This document shows positions 48,023 to 61,300 of a stretch of 64,000 bases of DNA, piece by piece. The translations under genes and the position numbers were made by a program. The DNA is from Hymenolepis diminuta (taxonomy: Eukaryota; Platyhelminthes; Cestoda; Cyclophyllidea; Hymenolepididae): assembly GCA_900708905.1 (NCBI GenBank), contig CAADRB010000015.1, positions 1,917,093 to 1,981,092 of the forward strand, given 5' to 3'. The notes beneath the pieces are model-generated. The model saw nothing but the letters and a program-made list of their open reading frames with translations, was not told the DNA's origin and made no database searches. The number at the start of each line of letters is the position of its first letter. Position 1 is the first letter of the stretch.

Positions 48023-49287
48023 TACGGGGTGCGTGAGGCATCTAAGGACACCATGTGCACTTTTAGAAAAACAGAAAATATAACAGTTAATAGATGAAAC
48101 TTATATTTTCTTATAACAAAATAAATATACACAGTATAAACATAGATTTTATTCTACATATCCTCCTTCGACTTCTACCACCGACACAAACAAAGTCCAA
48201 AGGCGATTGCAAGCTCTCATCAGATGGACTTTATTGATGTCCTTCATTCCTCGAGTCATTGCTTCCATCAGAGAGGAGGATTTGGTGTTATGGGGGTGCT
48301 TATTAAATTCTTTTTCAACCACGCCCCGTCAAACACGTAATAATCCAAGGGGTTAAGGTCTTGTGAATAGGAGGCCACAAGTTTGTTGTGACATGGTAAT
48401 AACAATTCTGGGTTTTGAAAGCTTTATGAGATAGAGCCGAATCTGATTGGAAGACATAGTGTCTCCATTGGCTACGCCGACTATCCAAGGCGTCTTAACA
48501 ACGATTGTTTGAAGCGTCTCCACAAAGGAATCCGCATCTGCATTACCTCTATAGACCTGTGGAAAAATTGAGGAATTATGGTGTGCTCTCCACTTCTTAC
48601 AACATCGAAAATCATCATTGTTGCTGGAAACTTCGTGCGCATGCATAACGGTTGGAACTTTAGTGGGGTCACATATAGCCACCTCTTATATCTTGGATTG
48701 ACTTTTTGATCCTGGCGGAAGCTTATTTGGTCGGGGAAAAACCAAAGATGCTCTTGTTCTTCAGGGTGCTTGAATTTATTGAAAAGTGGTTTGGCACGCA
48801 TTAAACGAATCTCTTGAGTTGTTTTTGTCAACATATACTGACCTAGCCTAACAATGTATAATTTGTATCTGAGGTCTTGATGAATAATATGCTTTATCGC
48901 CCTTTCAGACAATTGAAAATGTTTTGGCAAGATATTGCGCATTGACTTCCTTAGATTTTTGTCAGTCGTGTCCTGCACTCTTCTAACAAACTCAGGTGTT
49001 TTGTGTGAGTCAGCGGAGCGTTGGCAGTGCTGTTTTATCTTCATCATGGTGGCCAATTCATTTTCATTTTTTTCAGTCAGCTCCATTCTAACTTTGCAAA
49101 TGAAAGATGCGGCGACTTTTAGAAATCTTCCAGTTTCCAAATTCCTGTGTTTTCCATTTATGGACATTTCATTAGTTATAGTTCTATTTTGTATGAGTTC
49201 TAATGATATAAAAAAATACCGAAGTATTATCGAGCTGGTATAGATTAAAAATATATAAATGTCCTCAGATACCTTACGCACCCCGTA
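48023..49287 (-). mobile_element. Mariner-type DNA transposon, decayed
   Basis: A 1.27 kb element with terminal inverted repeats of about 27 bases. The left end starts TACGGGGTGCGT at 48023. The right end (49261-49287) is its inverse with three mismatches, all transitions. TA flanks both ends (48021-48022 and 49288-49289), as expected for Tc1/mariner target duplication. Length, ends and the single internal transposase fit the mariner superfamily. The element is oriented on the minus strand and its transposase is broken, so it cannot move by itself. Confidence 0.9.
48149..49167 (-). pseudogene. Mariner transposase remnant
   Basis: Homology runs from an N-terminal helix-turn-helix region (start codon about 49167) to a C-terminal EGGYVE-like end at 48149, but over more than one frame. 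One frame covers most of the protein: KTPEFVRRVQ, SERAIKHIIHQDLRYKLY, KHPEEQEHLWFFPDQ and TKFPATMMIFDVV. It then breaks near 48480-48560, and another break lies near 48370-48400. The three acidic positions are still readable: Asp codons near 48732, 48443 and 48345. The last two are about 33 codons apart, but they lie in different frames, so the original spacing (34 or 37) is not certain. A minus-strand AATAAA overlaps the stop. Confidence 0.88.
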
Positions 49288-49289
49288 TA

Positions 49290-52200
49290 TTTCTGGTCTG
49301 CAGTGTAATTGTTAAATTTTTCACACATGGTATCATTAAGTTCATTTGATCGACAAAAATGGCCATTTAACGTTTGTATTGGAAACATAATTAGAATATG
49401 AAAATGTATATCTTTAAATATTACAGTACTCAACTGCGGGAAAGTAAAATATGAATATGTCCTTCTTGAAAATTAGGGATATCTCTGGATTGCAATTTGC
49501 ACCTTTTTGTCGTTAACATCTTCACAATAACTGAGAAGTTCGTTTCTATTGAGGAACAATTGCGCTGATTTTCATAAGCAGAGAGTTAACCTCTCTTGAA
49601 GCTTCATTCCCACACATTTCACGATCCCGCGTTAATATTTCTAATGTCAGAAGAAAGCTAACATCCTAAATTGCGTGAGTTTAAAGAATAGATGGTTGAG
49701 CTACACTCATCATCATTTTAGTAGTGTTTAGTGAGCATAAGGTAATATTAACAGCTTTGAAATCTGTTTACTTTCTATTATTTGTCAAGTAGAGTCAAAT
49801 GGACGCTGTGTAAGACACGTACAATTGGTCATCTCGTAGGCATTCCTATTCGCTGAATTTTTGGATTTCATTTGTTAAAAATTGCATGCAGAAATTATTA
49901 ATCTAATATTTAATCCTGAATTGAACATTTTCAGTAAACAAATCTATTTAATTTAACTTTCAAATTAGATCATTTTGCTACTTATTTGACATTATGGTTG
50001 ATTAAACATTATTTATTTTTGTCTTTTTTCGGTTAAACATGTTTACAATGCTACTAAATACACTTTTAAGGTTACTTTTAACACATTTTGCAGTTTGAAT
50101 TCCTCTCCGTTTTCTTTGCCAAAGGCAACATGTAAATAAAATAAGTCCGACTATCTGAAATACATCGACTCAACCTAATAACTAGTATGTAAAAGTAAAA
50201 TGCACTAAGAAGAGTGCTTAGTGCTTAGTACAGGGTAATGTATCTAGCATGTTAACGTTGCAAATATAAAAGAAGAATGACTTCAAATATTATGTTTGAT
50301 GTACATTCTTATGAGACATTCGTATTACGTTCAATTTTTACGTCAGGCTAAGTATATCAATACATTTCAGCCCAATAACAACTTCATAGAGACATTTAAA
50401 AACCAAATTCAAAGCAACGCATTTATCGGAATTGACATTCAGATGAAGGTTTCAAAATTAAAGGTTGTATCAACCTGGCAGAAATACGTACTAAACAAGT
50501 TACGTTTAGCCAGGCGAATAATTCATTGTTTTATTTGTTAATATATATGGTAATGGAGCCGGTAGTATTTAATCCTATCCAATTAAATTCACAGCATATA
50601 AAGTTGCATTAACTCAGTAAATAGAATTATCCAGGAGTTGTTAATGTTGACCAAAATAAGATTATATTAGCTATTCAACTGACATTATTGTTACGGTTAT
50701 TTCAAACTATTGATAGGAATATTTTCTAACTTTAATGAAACAGGTCTTAAACTAAAACTCTGAAACTCCAAATCGTTAATGAGATTGAAACGGATCAGTA
50801 ACTTTTAGACATACCGGCGTCGGATCGGACAGAGGGAATGGAAGAGACTTTGTATTCTAATAGAATCTAAAAAAAGGATTTCTATTAAGTTTTTATGAAA
50901 AAGAAACATGAAAATCTACAACATTTCTATGCAGGTTCATTACAGTCTACGTTGATATGAGCCTGCACCTCTGTATTACTCCACCGCTATCTTTGCACTC
51001 CACCGAATGAATTCCTAGTTTCATAAGGAGTCCATAATCTGGTAATTATTGAAATTTAAATCTCCGAAAGCCCTTATAGGAAATCAATATTAGGTCACCT
51101 CGAGTGACATTTCGCTAAGACAAGTATTTCCGCGTAGATTTTCTTATTTCATTCCGTTTTATTATTCAATGCATCCACGCCTCTACAATACAACACTTTA
51201 TACCGAAAAATGTAGCTACGATAAAGTATTTTTTCTTTCTAATCTTAATATTAATGGTATTTATTTATATTTGTCTCCTTAACTTAAATTTTATGTTTTC
51301 TAAGGTAAAAATGTATTGAAGGCATATTATTTGAGTTGTTTTTATTATCATCAGTTGGCACTTTATAAGATTTCGATGCTCATAAAACGAAGATATCGAA
51401 TTCCAAATCAAATCCACGTAAATAAAGGTAAAATTAATCCTTCAATTGATAAAGAAAAAATCATTAGTTACTAATCGTATTATTAAGCGTCTTAGCATTC
51501 AATACCAAGAGTTGGTCAAAACTCAAATGAACATAACGGAATTTTGTAAATACCAGTGAATGATTGATTACATGTTATGTAAAGTTGATAAATTGCGTTG
51601 TTCAACATTTGGAAAAATTTTGAATTTGGCATTCTTTAAATTCTAAATTACTCCCAATCTCTGCTTAAATGCCTGTTTATTTATTTTCTGTTCTATATCT
51701 AATTTCAAATCAATCATATCAGCGTATTTTGTACGCAAGTAGTATTGCATTGACTGATCAATCAAATTGTGAAATTTACTGCATTAAACGCATGTCTAAT
51801 GTAGGTTTCATTTATGTCTGACTTTTGATCCAGTGGATGAATTATTGAAAGGGTACCAAACGTCACTCTACGAATTAATGCACAAGTAGGGTCAGTTTTA
51901 CGAAGGCTGACATTTCCAGTCGATGTAAAGGTGAGGGCAATACCTTCATTTCTACCTCACTTTTACTTTTCACCATTCTATTGATGGTTATGGAGGATTA
52001 CGTAAACAGCTCGTAAATTTGGAGATATATGATAATGGTGGCGATAAAATTGTGTTGGTATCGGGTTAATAATAGCAGCTATTCATTTATATTACGACCT
52101 TCACAAAGCATATAGCGAAATAATCAGCGCCATATTTTGTAAATAGACTGTGTGGGGGCAAAACTTGAATGCAATGCCAGCACCAGAACTAACTCACATT

Positions 52201-55200
52201 TATTCTTTATAATAAAAGTTGATGAAATGTCCTACCATCAAAACAATTATTCAGTTATTTGCAAAATAGGTATATAAACACAGTATCAAACACATAGATC
52301 CCTTGAAAGGACAAGAATATTCTATCAATTCGTTTGGGGTTTTCACATCAGCTTATTTTTCCAGTGCAAATAGAAAAATATGTGAGAGAAATGTCAGCTA
52401 TTTTAAGATGTTCATCTTATATCGTTGAACTGTATTTTTCGATCTTAAGTATGTTTTCCAAGATCTTCTGGCAGACAAATGAGTACTGACCTTAACACAT
52501 CTGGATTGAGGAAATCAACATAGCAGAAAATGACTTAATTGTCCTTCTTTTTATGCGATTTGATAAGTCCGGAAATAAATCATTGAAAGTCATTACTAAT
52601 TCTTTTGGGAAAAATGTTATTTAAAATTGCGAAATATAAAATGAAAAATCTAACCTTCTGCTCCTTTCTGCTTCGCACAGCAGAAAAATGAAAAGAAAGG
52701 AGAAAGATACAGTGTTAGAGAGCTCTATAACCCGCAAATGAAAAGTGGCTCAAGATAAGAGTGGATTAATGTATATATTTTTTAAAAACTTCACCTTGAC
52801 TAAACTCTAATGAGTTCTGTCATGTTTTAAATGCCTTTGTTAGTCTCACATACCTATTTACTTGGCCGAAGGCCGAACATAAAAATATGTTAGAATCATG
52901 TAAGCTGGTACCTTTCTGCTTTCTCGTCTACATAAAGTTAAAAATGGACTGAACTTGTGAGACTGACCATAATAATTAATCAATCAGTCAATAAACACCG
53001 GACATGACGAAAAAGAATTTGTTCCAGGAAAGAATCCACTATATTCAATTCCTAGAATGCGAAGCAGTGATCCAACCATTAAGTAAATATTTAACGACCC
53101 GGATCAAATAATTAAACATTTTCCACCCCAAACGTGTTCCCAAATCTTTTCCTTCTCTTTTACCTTTTATTGAACTTTACCCGAATGTGTTTACTTTTCC
53201 ATGATCAAAAGTGTAAAAAAATACTTTTCCATGCGTTAGATGTCCAGCGAAAATGGAAAATCTGACTAGAGAGTGTCAGGTGAACTGTGGCCAAAACGCA
53301 ATGAAGGTAGATATTTAGAAAATATAAGACTAGAAAAGAGTAGGTTAGCTAATTGAGGTAAGTAATGAAGTCAATGCAATATGATTATCTTTGCCTTAAT
53401 TTGAGTCTGTTAATCTCCCCTTTGCGAACATTCGCATACAACTAGCAATATGACGTCCTGCTTTTCAAAACGGATTCTCTCAGAGATTTGATTTTGCAAA
53501 TTGAAAAATGATCGTCTGTAATTGTTAGCAAGGGCTGTGGCGTATAGCAAATATTTAAGCTCCTTTATAACAATAAAAGTTCTTATAAACTATAATATCG
53601 AGGTTTCAGATGAAATATGTTTGCAACTAAAGCACTTCATGGTAAAACATGTCACAATATATTTTTCAGTCGATTACATTTTTTCCATTAATTCCGTTCA
53701 ACCACCTTGTCGTAGTTCACATATGTAGAATATGTTACAATCTGCTCTTCTCTGTAGGATACTGTGGCCGACTCTTAGATTTCCTAACACATTGCTCTAG
53801 TTACAAATACGACCCGACAACATCACATTACAAAACGACCTAAATCACCATATCAAAATAAGATTCACGTTTCCGTATCGATAGGTCAATTAATATCATG
53901 CGCCATTTATAAGAAATGTAAATAAATTCGTTCGAATTAAAGGGAATTAAAAGATGGAAAATAAAGAATCTTGCATATAAGAATTATTTTGGGGAAAATA
54001 TTATTTTCTTATATGTAACAGAATATATTATATTTATGCATTGATCTTAATTTATTCTAGAACTCTTTACATTACCTCGATACCGAGGATGCTAAAATAG
54101 TCAACAGCAGTTACATTTCACTCAGTAAATCAATTGAAATTCAGCCTACGCATCAGAAAACAAAGAGGAGGAGCTGTCGCAAACTGTTACATTTATTTAT
54201 TTCCTTCTTCCTCTCTTCTACTCGTTAACTTGAGTTAGAGCTCATTGTGTGTCTATTTTAGGCAATTAGTTGTTGAAGTAGCATAAAGGACACGTACGGA
54301 GTAAATTTGCCCATAGGTAATATCCTTATATGGTTCATATTTTCCATATCAGAGGACGCAGCAGGATAATGATAGTAATCTTTCAGTATTTTCAAAAATG
54401 ATTAAAACATTAATAATTTCATTTTCAATCATAGAGAAGAAATTGCAATACATATTACGTGAATACTGATTTAAGAGGATAGTTGGTTATTAGAATCGAA
54501 GATATTACTCTATTATTAATAACAAATACGGGACAAAATAGGGTCCTAATTTTCTATTCCAAGAAAGCAACTGAAATTGGATTACAATAAAGTCCAGTAA
54601 GGGATATCGGGGAGAGAATCAGGGTGTCGTTGAGAAAAAGTCACGGTATCAAGAGTCTTACATAATTTGAATTTTGAAATCGGGTTGTAAAATGTTAGTT
54701 ATTTCAAAATTCAAGTGACGTGATTCATTATCTGGATTACTGAGCATATTCTTCCCCACCACGTCCATGGCCTATTGAACTTCTGATAAATTAGAGTTGT
54801 TGAACTTACAAATTGGTACTTTTTAAACATGGAGGAATCAGGGTGACGGATTGGATGCTTTGACGTAAAATGACTCACTAAAATTATCCAAGTTGAACTC
54901 TAACTTTTTCCGCCGGTTTTCCTCGTATGTTGATCCTATTAACCACACATCACACAGAATTTCAATCGTAAGTAACCATGAATTTTAAACTAGCAAGGTT
55001 GTGAAGCACACATTTTGCTTCCTGTCAGACAAGTTGTAACCCTCAGGTTGATTTATCATACTTTGTTAAAGTCACTGTTAAGTAATATGCTAGTTTATTT
55101 TGCTACTGTCATTTTGACAGGATAGTGCGGATGAATAAGTAAAATTCTTAAGAGTACTTTATGATAATAAACATACGATCTTAAGGAAACATATTGTCTC

Positions 55201-55683
55201 TTAACGTCGATTTTGCCTCTGATTCTTTTAGATTTGAGTAAAGTGGGATTGTTGCAGATACTAAATGTTATATTAGATAGATCCTAAAAAACGTACAAAT
55301 TCAAAATTTAAAATAACCAACACATCTATTTCATGCCTAGGATGGAAATTTTAGAATCTTAAAGTTTAATTTTTACGATTAACATGAAGAGAGATTGAAG
55401 AGAATACCTAATACAACTGTTCGTTATATGGGATAAAACGAATTGAAAAAATTTAATCTCTTAATTAAATCTTTGCATATATTTCTGCATTTTTCCCATA
55501 AATAAAAGTTTTTATCATCGGTGTGTAATCAACTTATAATAGTTCGGATATAAAGTTGGAATATCATCCTTAAACTCACAAAATGTATTTATAATCGAGC
55601 CTATAATTAAGATAACTTCCTTTGAAGGAACTGTTTATATGTACCCACACTGAAATCTCAATGCATTGCGTAAAAATACTTTA
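49290..55683. other. Intergenic, no gene supported
   Basis: AT-rich DNA with no recognisable domain in any frame. Frames at 50296-50541 and 53522-53843 are not supported by composition or splice context. Confidence 0.55.
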
Positions 55684-55845
55684 ATGACACATCTTCGTCT
55701 AATTGAATGGCCTCAAGTCTCACAATCTATATTTGAACGGTTCAATGGCGTAATATGGCATACTGTCCCCAGCGGAATTCGTGTGCATGTAACTAAATCT
55801 CCTTGGCGAACGGTTGGGCGCAGGTTTGGATTCGGAAATTTATAA
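55684..55845 (+). CDS. Short orphan reading frame, unrecognised
   Basis: 53 codons from ATG to TAA with composition unlike the surrounding AT-rich DNA: it contains RLIEWPQVSQSIFERFNGVI and SPWRTVGRRFGFGNL. An AATAAA follows the stop immediately. The opposite strand is also largely open here. It may be a fragment of a transposon gene (the EWPQVS segment vaguely recalls transposase C-termini), an isolated exon, or chance. No function is claimed. Confidence 0.2.
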   Translation: MTHLRLIEWPQVSQSIFERFNGVIWHTVPSGIRVHVTKSPWRTVGRRFGFGNL

Positions 55846-58271
55846 ATAAAATTGGGCAAATAATTGTCTTCATAACTACCCCAACTCAGCCTTTGTACCT
55901 ATGATCATTTTCCTTAAAAATGTCATAGTTTAACCACATTCTAGATGCTTCGAGTAGAGCAAAAAAATGATGGTCGTTTATTTATCACTCTATTGCGCAT
56001 AACATTAGGTAAAGAGGATATATAAATGCAGTCATTAGGATATAACTTAAGAAAGGCAAGTATATTTTGTCCATAAAATTTTTAAATCCTCACTATTCAG
56101 AAAAATGTATGGTGTTTTTTTTGCAAATGATCCCTTGAAGAGACTAAAATGGGATATTTCACATTGCGGATAGGTGACGTTTCAGCTGTCTCCGTCATTT
56201 TTTAAGACTTAAAGTAACTGGAAATTGGCATTGGAAGTACTTGCCCTTAGCCATGCTTGAGGAACAGTATGCATCCAAATTCTGCGGATAAAATTAGTTC
56301 CTCTAGCACTAGAATGCCATGCTCATACCTGAGAAAGAAGTTTTCATACTGAGATGCAAATCAATCTCATATCCCATAGCTATATGCACTTTCTAAATCA
56401 CGAAAAGGACTTGTCAGTGAAGTGCAAGTTTTCTTTCTCCTGGATCTGAGCAACTGCAATCAAACAGTACCTCTGTGTAGCAGTCCAGATTATTTTAGTA
56501 ATTCCGTACCATCAAACCAACTGTTATACACTTTTACATTACACCGTTTTAATATCATATAACTGTAACCGAAGAATCATTATGAAACAAAAGATACACG
56601 GTAAGATATTTCAAATACAAAATTAAGGAAAAAATATGTAGGGAATTAGGGTAAATCAGGTCCCTTAATTATTCAGAAGACTGTCTAAGCTCTAGGTCCT
56701 CGTTAGTCTGTTTTTGTCTAGCATAACTTATAGTTTGCACTAACTGGAGCCGATGAGACCTGTAGACTGACATGAACAGCCAATCATTTCCAGTTTGTTT
56801 TACCTATCGTTTCGGCCAACGAAATACCCGCTACCTCAGGTAGACAAACTTTGATCCAACATCTGCATAGAACAAGGTATTATAATCAGTTTAATTTTAG
56901 TATCCAATGTCCATTTTCCTCGGTTTAATGTGGGAATTGAATCGTTAACAACTATCCATAGTCTTCTTGCTGGTAGTCCTCAGTTAAACAGGATTTTAGG
57001 AAGTCAGTAATTTTTTCTCACGAACCCAAAAAGTTTTCTGAATGGTTCAGTTGTGATGCTGAAGGGCATGAAGCTGGTACATCAATCACTCGGCAGAGCA
57101 ATAATCAGAGATTGAGGATCAGAAATTTCAAAGAAAATGAATTAAAACTTTGCTTTATAAAATCAAACTAAATTAAGACCATAAATAGAACATATTTCCC
57201 ATTAAATTAAAACAATCATTTCATGAGGTCAATTCGGTTTTGTAGGTCGCAACAGAGGTACAATTTAGACTAATAGATGCGAGATTCCCACTGTTATATT
57301 TATGGAAGTGAGGTGAAAATGAAATGAGGAAAATTTCGTCCCGAAAACTAATTGCCATTCATGCGTCTTTATTCATCAAACTTTCGTGTTGAGAGATCTT
57401 TCTGAGAGCATTCAACCCGGTTGGAACTTAGGCTCAAAGGCGATTGGGTGGGAATTGTTTTGCACCGACCTTCAAGAGAAAGGGTTTGCATTCGTTTATA
57501 AGCAACTTCATATCTATCTGAGAGTAGAACATGTACACTCGGAATCAATTGTCAGAGCGACTGGATAGTGATATCAATCTATTATTTAGAACAACCGCTG
57601 TTTCGATAACTCGTGAATTCCCACTAATAACTGAACTACCCATATTAACAAAGAAACAATGATCCAGTTCAATAGTAGTTGAAAGAAAGGTGAGAGATGA
57701 GAATTTTCAAAAGCTGATTTCATTTCAATAGGAATTGCTTCTCCAAAGTCATGCTATGAATGATAGAATTCCGTCTTTACATACTCAAAATAAAGTGGAC
57801 AGCCCACGTTGACTGGTTAAGAAGTTGGTCACGCTCATAGAGGAATATCTATTTGGTTAGACAACGAAATACAAATTGAGAATTCAGGAGAATAATAATT
57901 AACAATCTAAAATTTATTATTCTGTTTCGTGCGATACTTATTACGATGGCAACAGAATAGCCAATAGCAACCTGTGTGTTGGTCATTTTCGTCTCTTTAG
58001 ATCTTATTTACGTGCACAACAGAGCCCCACACCCACACAAAACAACCAATCCTAAGAAGTAAAATTGACCATTCAAAACCTCGACGATATGCATATTCTT
58101 CCAAGGATAATATTGAATACATAGATAACTAAAAGGCATGCATCAAAAGGCAAATGCAATGTTATTAAAGAAAGCCATTAAAAAGGGTCATTGAAATAAT
58201 AATAATAACTTGAAGTAGGAGAAAAGAAAGCATCGTAATTGACCAGATAAGGCACGGGACAGAGTGGGAGT
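55846..58271. other. Intergenic 3' of UNC-45 gene, no gene supported
   Basis: No supported gene. A plus-strand frame at 57386-57568 has moderately balanced composition but no domain or splice context. The UNC-45 3' untranslated region must lie at its right end. Confidence 0.5.
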
Positions 58272-58275
58272 TTAT
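58270..58275 (-). other. AATAAA overlapping the UNC-45 stop codon
   Basis: On the minus strand the last codons read ACT CAA TAA ACT, so AATAAA contains the stop codon. No other AATAAA is seen for about 350 bases downstream. Either this is used with a very short 3' untranslated region, or a variant signal or the distant AATAAA near 57.9 kb is used. Confidence 0.35.
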
Positions 58276-58391
58276 TGAGTTGGCTTAATGTAGCCATATT
58301 CCACGAGTTTTTTCAATGCAACGTCAACGAGTTCACGAGCCTTCTTCCGGTCGGTTTTAGCTTCCTCGCGAATAAGTTTCTTCGGGCGACC
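58272..58391 (-). CDS. unc-45: UNC-45 last exon
   Basis: Acceptor CTACTGACAG, 39 codons and TAA. Encodes GRPKKLIREEAKTDRKKARE and then LVDVALKKLVEYGYIKPTQ. The YGYIKP end closely resembles the YGFIKP end of vertebrate UNC45B, so the exon is accepted despite its distance from the others. Confidence 0.9.
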   Translation of the reverse strand, partial: GRPKKLIREEAKTDRKKARELVDVALKKLVEYGYIKPTQ

Positions 58392-61300
58392 CTGTCAGTA
58401 GGAAGTTGAAGGCATTATTTTAATTTTGTTAAAAATTAAGCAAATATAATTAACTCTACAATATTAGAAATGCCTTTGCCAAGTGACTTCACCAACCATT
58501 CTAATAAATTAACTGCTCACCACTCTGAATATGGTGGATAAAACTCATCCACTAGATCAAATCGTGAAAATTTGGAAAGTTGACTTAACGAAGTGAAATC
58601 TAACCTTTGGGGGAAAGCGGACAGCTTGAAATTTTTAAATTTAAATGAATGAGACAATTGACATTTGAATTAGATTGATCTTTTTATTCCAATCCCCCAC
58701 CCTGTCACCGTTTCATACCTAAATGGACTATTTTTGCCATTCCTATGTCACGAGTGAAACTTATAAAGGTTTTTGCACTGTCATGGTTATAATAACAATG
58801 GATTTTGCCTTGACATGAAGGACTGAATATTTATACCATACAAGTATATAACAAAGGTATTTAAAATAGTGAATCTTAAACTAACCTATTTCAATAGAAC
58901 AAAAAGACCTCAAATTAATCTTATAAAACGTAGGAAAACGCCTCAGGGATTTCAGAGGTGACTTTATAATGAAACTCACAAAACTCTTAGTTGCTTAGGG
59001 CACTACATTATTAAGAGAAAGGGACATACAAAATCCCAAATCCTACAACCATCAGCAAATGGGTGAATAATAAATTTCAAGTTTATAGCAAATGTTTCTA
59101 ATATTTATTTTACGTGTAAGTTCGAAGAAGGCAGATAGCGACGCAGCAACCACAACTCTGCCACCAATTCGCAAACATTTCTCATTTATCTGAATTGGCC
59201 GATAAACACCTGCAAGGGTGAGAAATTATATCTTGGTCTAACCACTGTCGACAAAAGTCAGCAGTCATGTGAATTAGCAAAAAAGGGGAAAGATTAATTC
59301 CTCTAACGAATTTATCTAAGGAAAACAATGAGGCAAAACTGTTATTGACTGTAGATAATGTCAACTTTGATAAATTAGCGAATATAGAAAATTCGCCCTT
59401 TAAATCGCATCAATAATTATTTTTATTTCAAATTGAAATTAAAAAGCCATTATACATAATTTATTATGTTATTATTAAATATTATATATTATTATATTAA
59501 ATATTAAAATGCAAAGAACTGAAGTCGAATCTTCACTGTACATTAAATGACCAGAATTGAATACAGAACGGAAATTTCTAAGTTGGGACACAGAAAACTC
59601 CGAAATTTAGCAGAAAGGAAGATTAACCTCTCAGATAAATTTATTCAAAGAAAAACAAATAGGTAGGAATGTCACTGATTGGTGCTTATTTGTGAGAGAA
59701 AAAGTATTTCTGTAAATATACGAAATTTGACATACCATGATTTACCCTTAATTCCATTCTATCCGTTACTTGACGATCTATAACCATCATTTGATAAAAA
59801 AATTTCAACGCGCGAAGACCTTCACGGCATATTATATCCCCATAGTTAACCGTCATAAAACCTAGTTTAAATATATGAGCACATTCAATGGATTTATTGC
59901 AGAAGAGGGGAACAAACCCTCCAGACAAATTTATTTAAGGATAAGAAATCTGCTACTGTTAAAACCATTCAAGTTAGTACAACCCTGCCAACAGACTATT
60001 AATTTTAATGATTGCAAGACCACCTAATCAATTAAACTTGATTAATTCCAGTTTACGATTTCTTACATAATCAGACGAATTTAAACAGGATGAGATTAAG
60101 GAAACGCAAATGAATGCTAATTTTCACTTCAGAAAATCAGATTCTACTACATGTTTCACCAAATTGTATTAAAAACTAAGCTCCAACTTAACGCTTCCAA
60201 AAAGTTAAGAGGTAATAACAACGATTAGAGTCATTTGGAAATCTTGTTTTCAAGAATGAAATCTCCGCAGCGCCCCTCAGTAAATATTATATCATAAGTC
60301 ATGCTCCTTTGTTTAAACTGTAGCTTTGATGAGACTTTTTGTTCAAATTGACTAAGTATAAAGACTACCATTGATTGTGGTCTTTTTTCAGGAATAGATA
60401 CGAAATATTCGAAATTCGTAAAATATCAATATGAGAATAACTAAATTCAAACCTGCACACAAAATAATCACATTATGGGAAATACGAAGTTGGGAGTGAG
60501 ATGTAAGTTCAAAATGTATGCGCATCATTTAAATTTAAATATGTGTATTCGATGATGAATGATTCAGCAAGGTCTGAATTGGTGTCAGATTACAAAAATT
60601 TAGCAACAGATCAAAGAGAAGAGCGAGAGTTCGGAGCAATGCTTCGGCGAATTTCAATTAATCCCGTCATAGTATAAACAACGTGGACTTCAAATGTGAA
60701 AGCACATATTGAAAGCTTCATATCACTCAAAACACAGATATATAGTGTGATAGAAATCTAAATCTACTGAGAGGTCTTCAATTGTACTAGATCTTCCGCT
60801 TTTGGGCTATTATAAAATGTCTCCCCGGTACTCTCGCCCTAAAACTTATATCAGGTCATAAGGTACTAATGAAAACTAGAAAACAAATTCAAAAAGTCAA
60901 AGATAAGTCAAATCAATCAGACGTGAAGGAGATATTTGGCATAACTACTCTGTCATAACTAAAACGGTCAGTAATGCGGAAATCTCAAAGTCAAGGGAAT
61001 ATGAGCAGAAACAAAGAAGTCTGGGGCTATCGAATGCATGCAGATGTTTACAGAACAGAACAAAATGTTTTTGCACTGCCACGGGTGAGGACAGCAAGGT
61101 TCTGATTTCCGTTGTCCTAAGTTTTAGATCTTAAATTAAATTCTGTGATGGTCAAAACGTCACATCAGAATGTCATCCGCAACATTAAGAAATAAAGATT
61201 CCCAAACCCCATGAACCAAATCTACTTAATTTTTACCTAAATTCAAACCTTTTATCTATGCCTCTGTTTGTAAAAATAGTATGATGTATACTATATGTAA

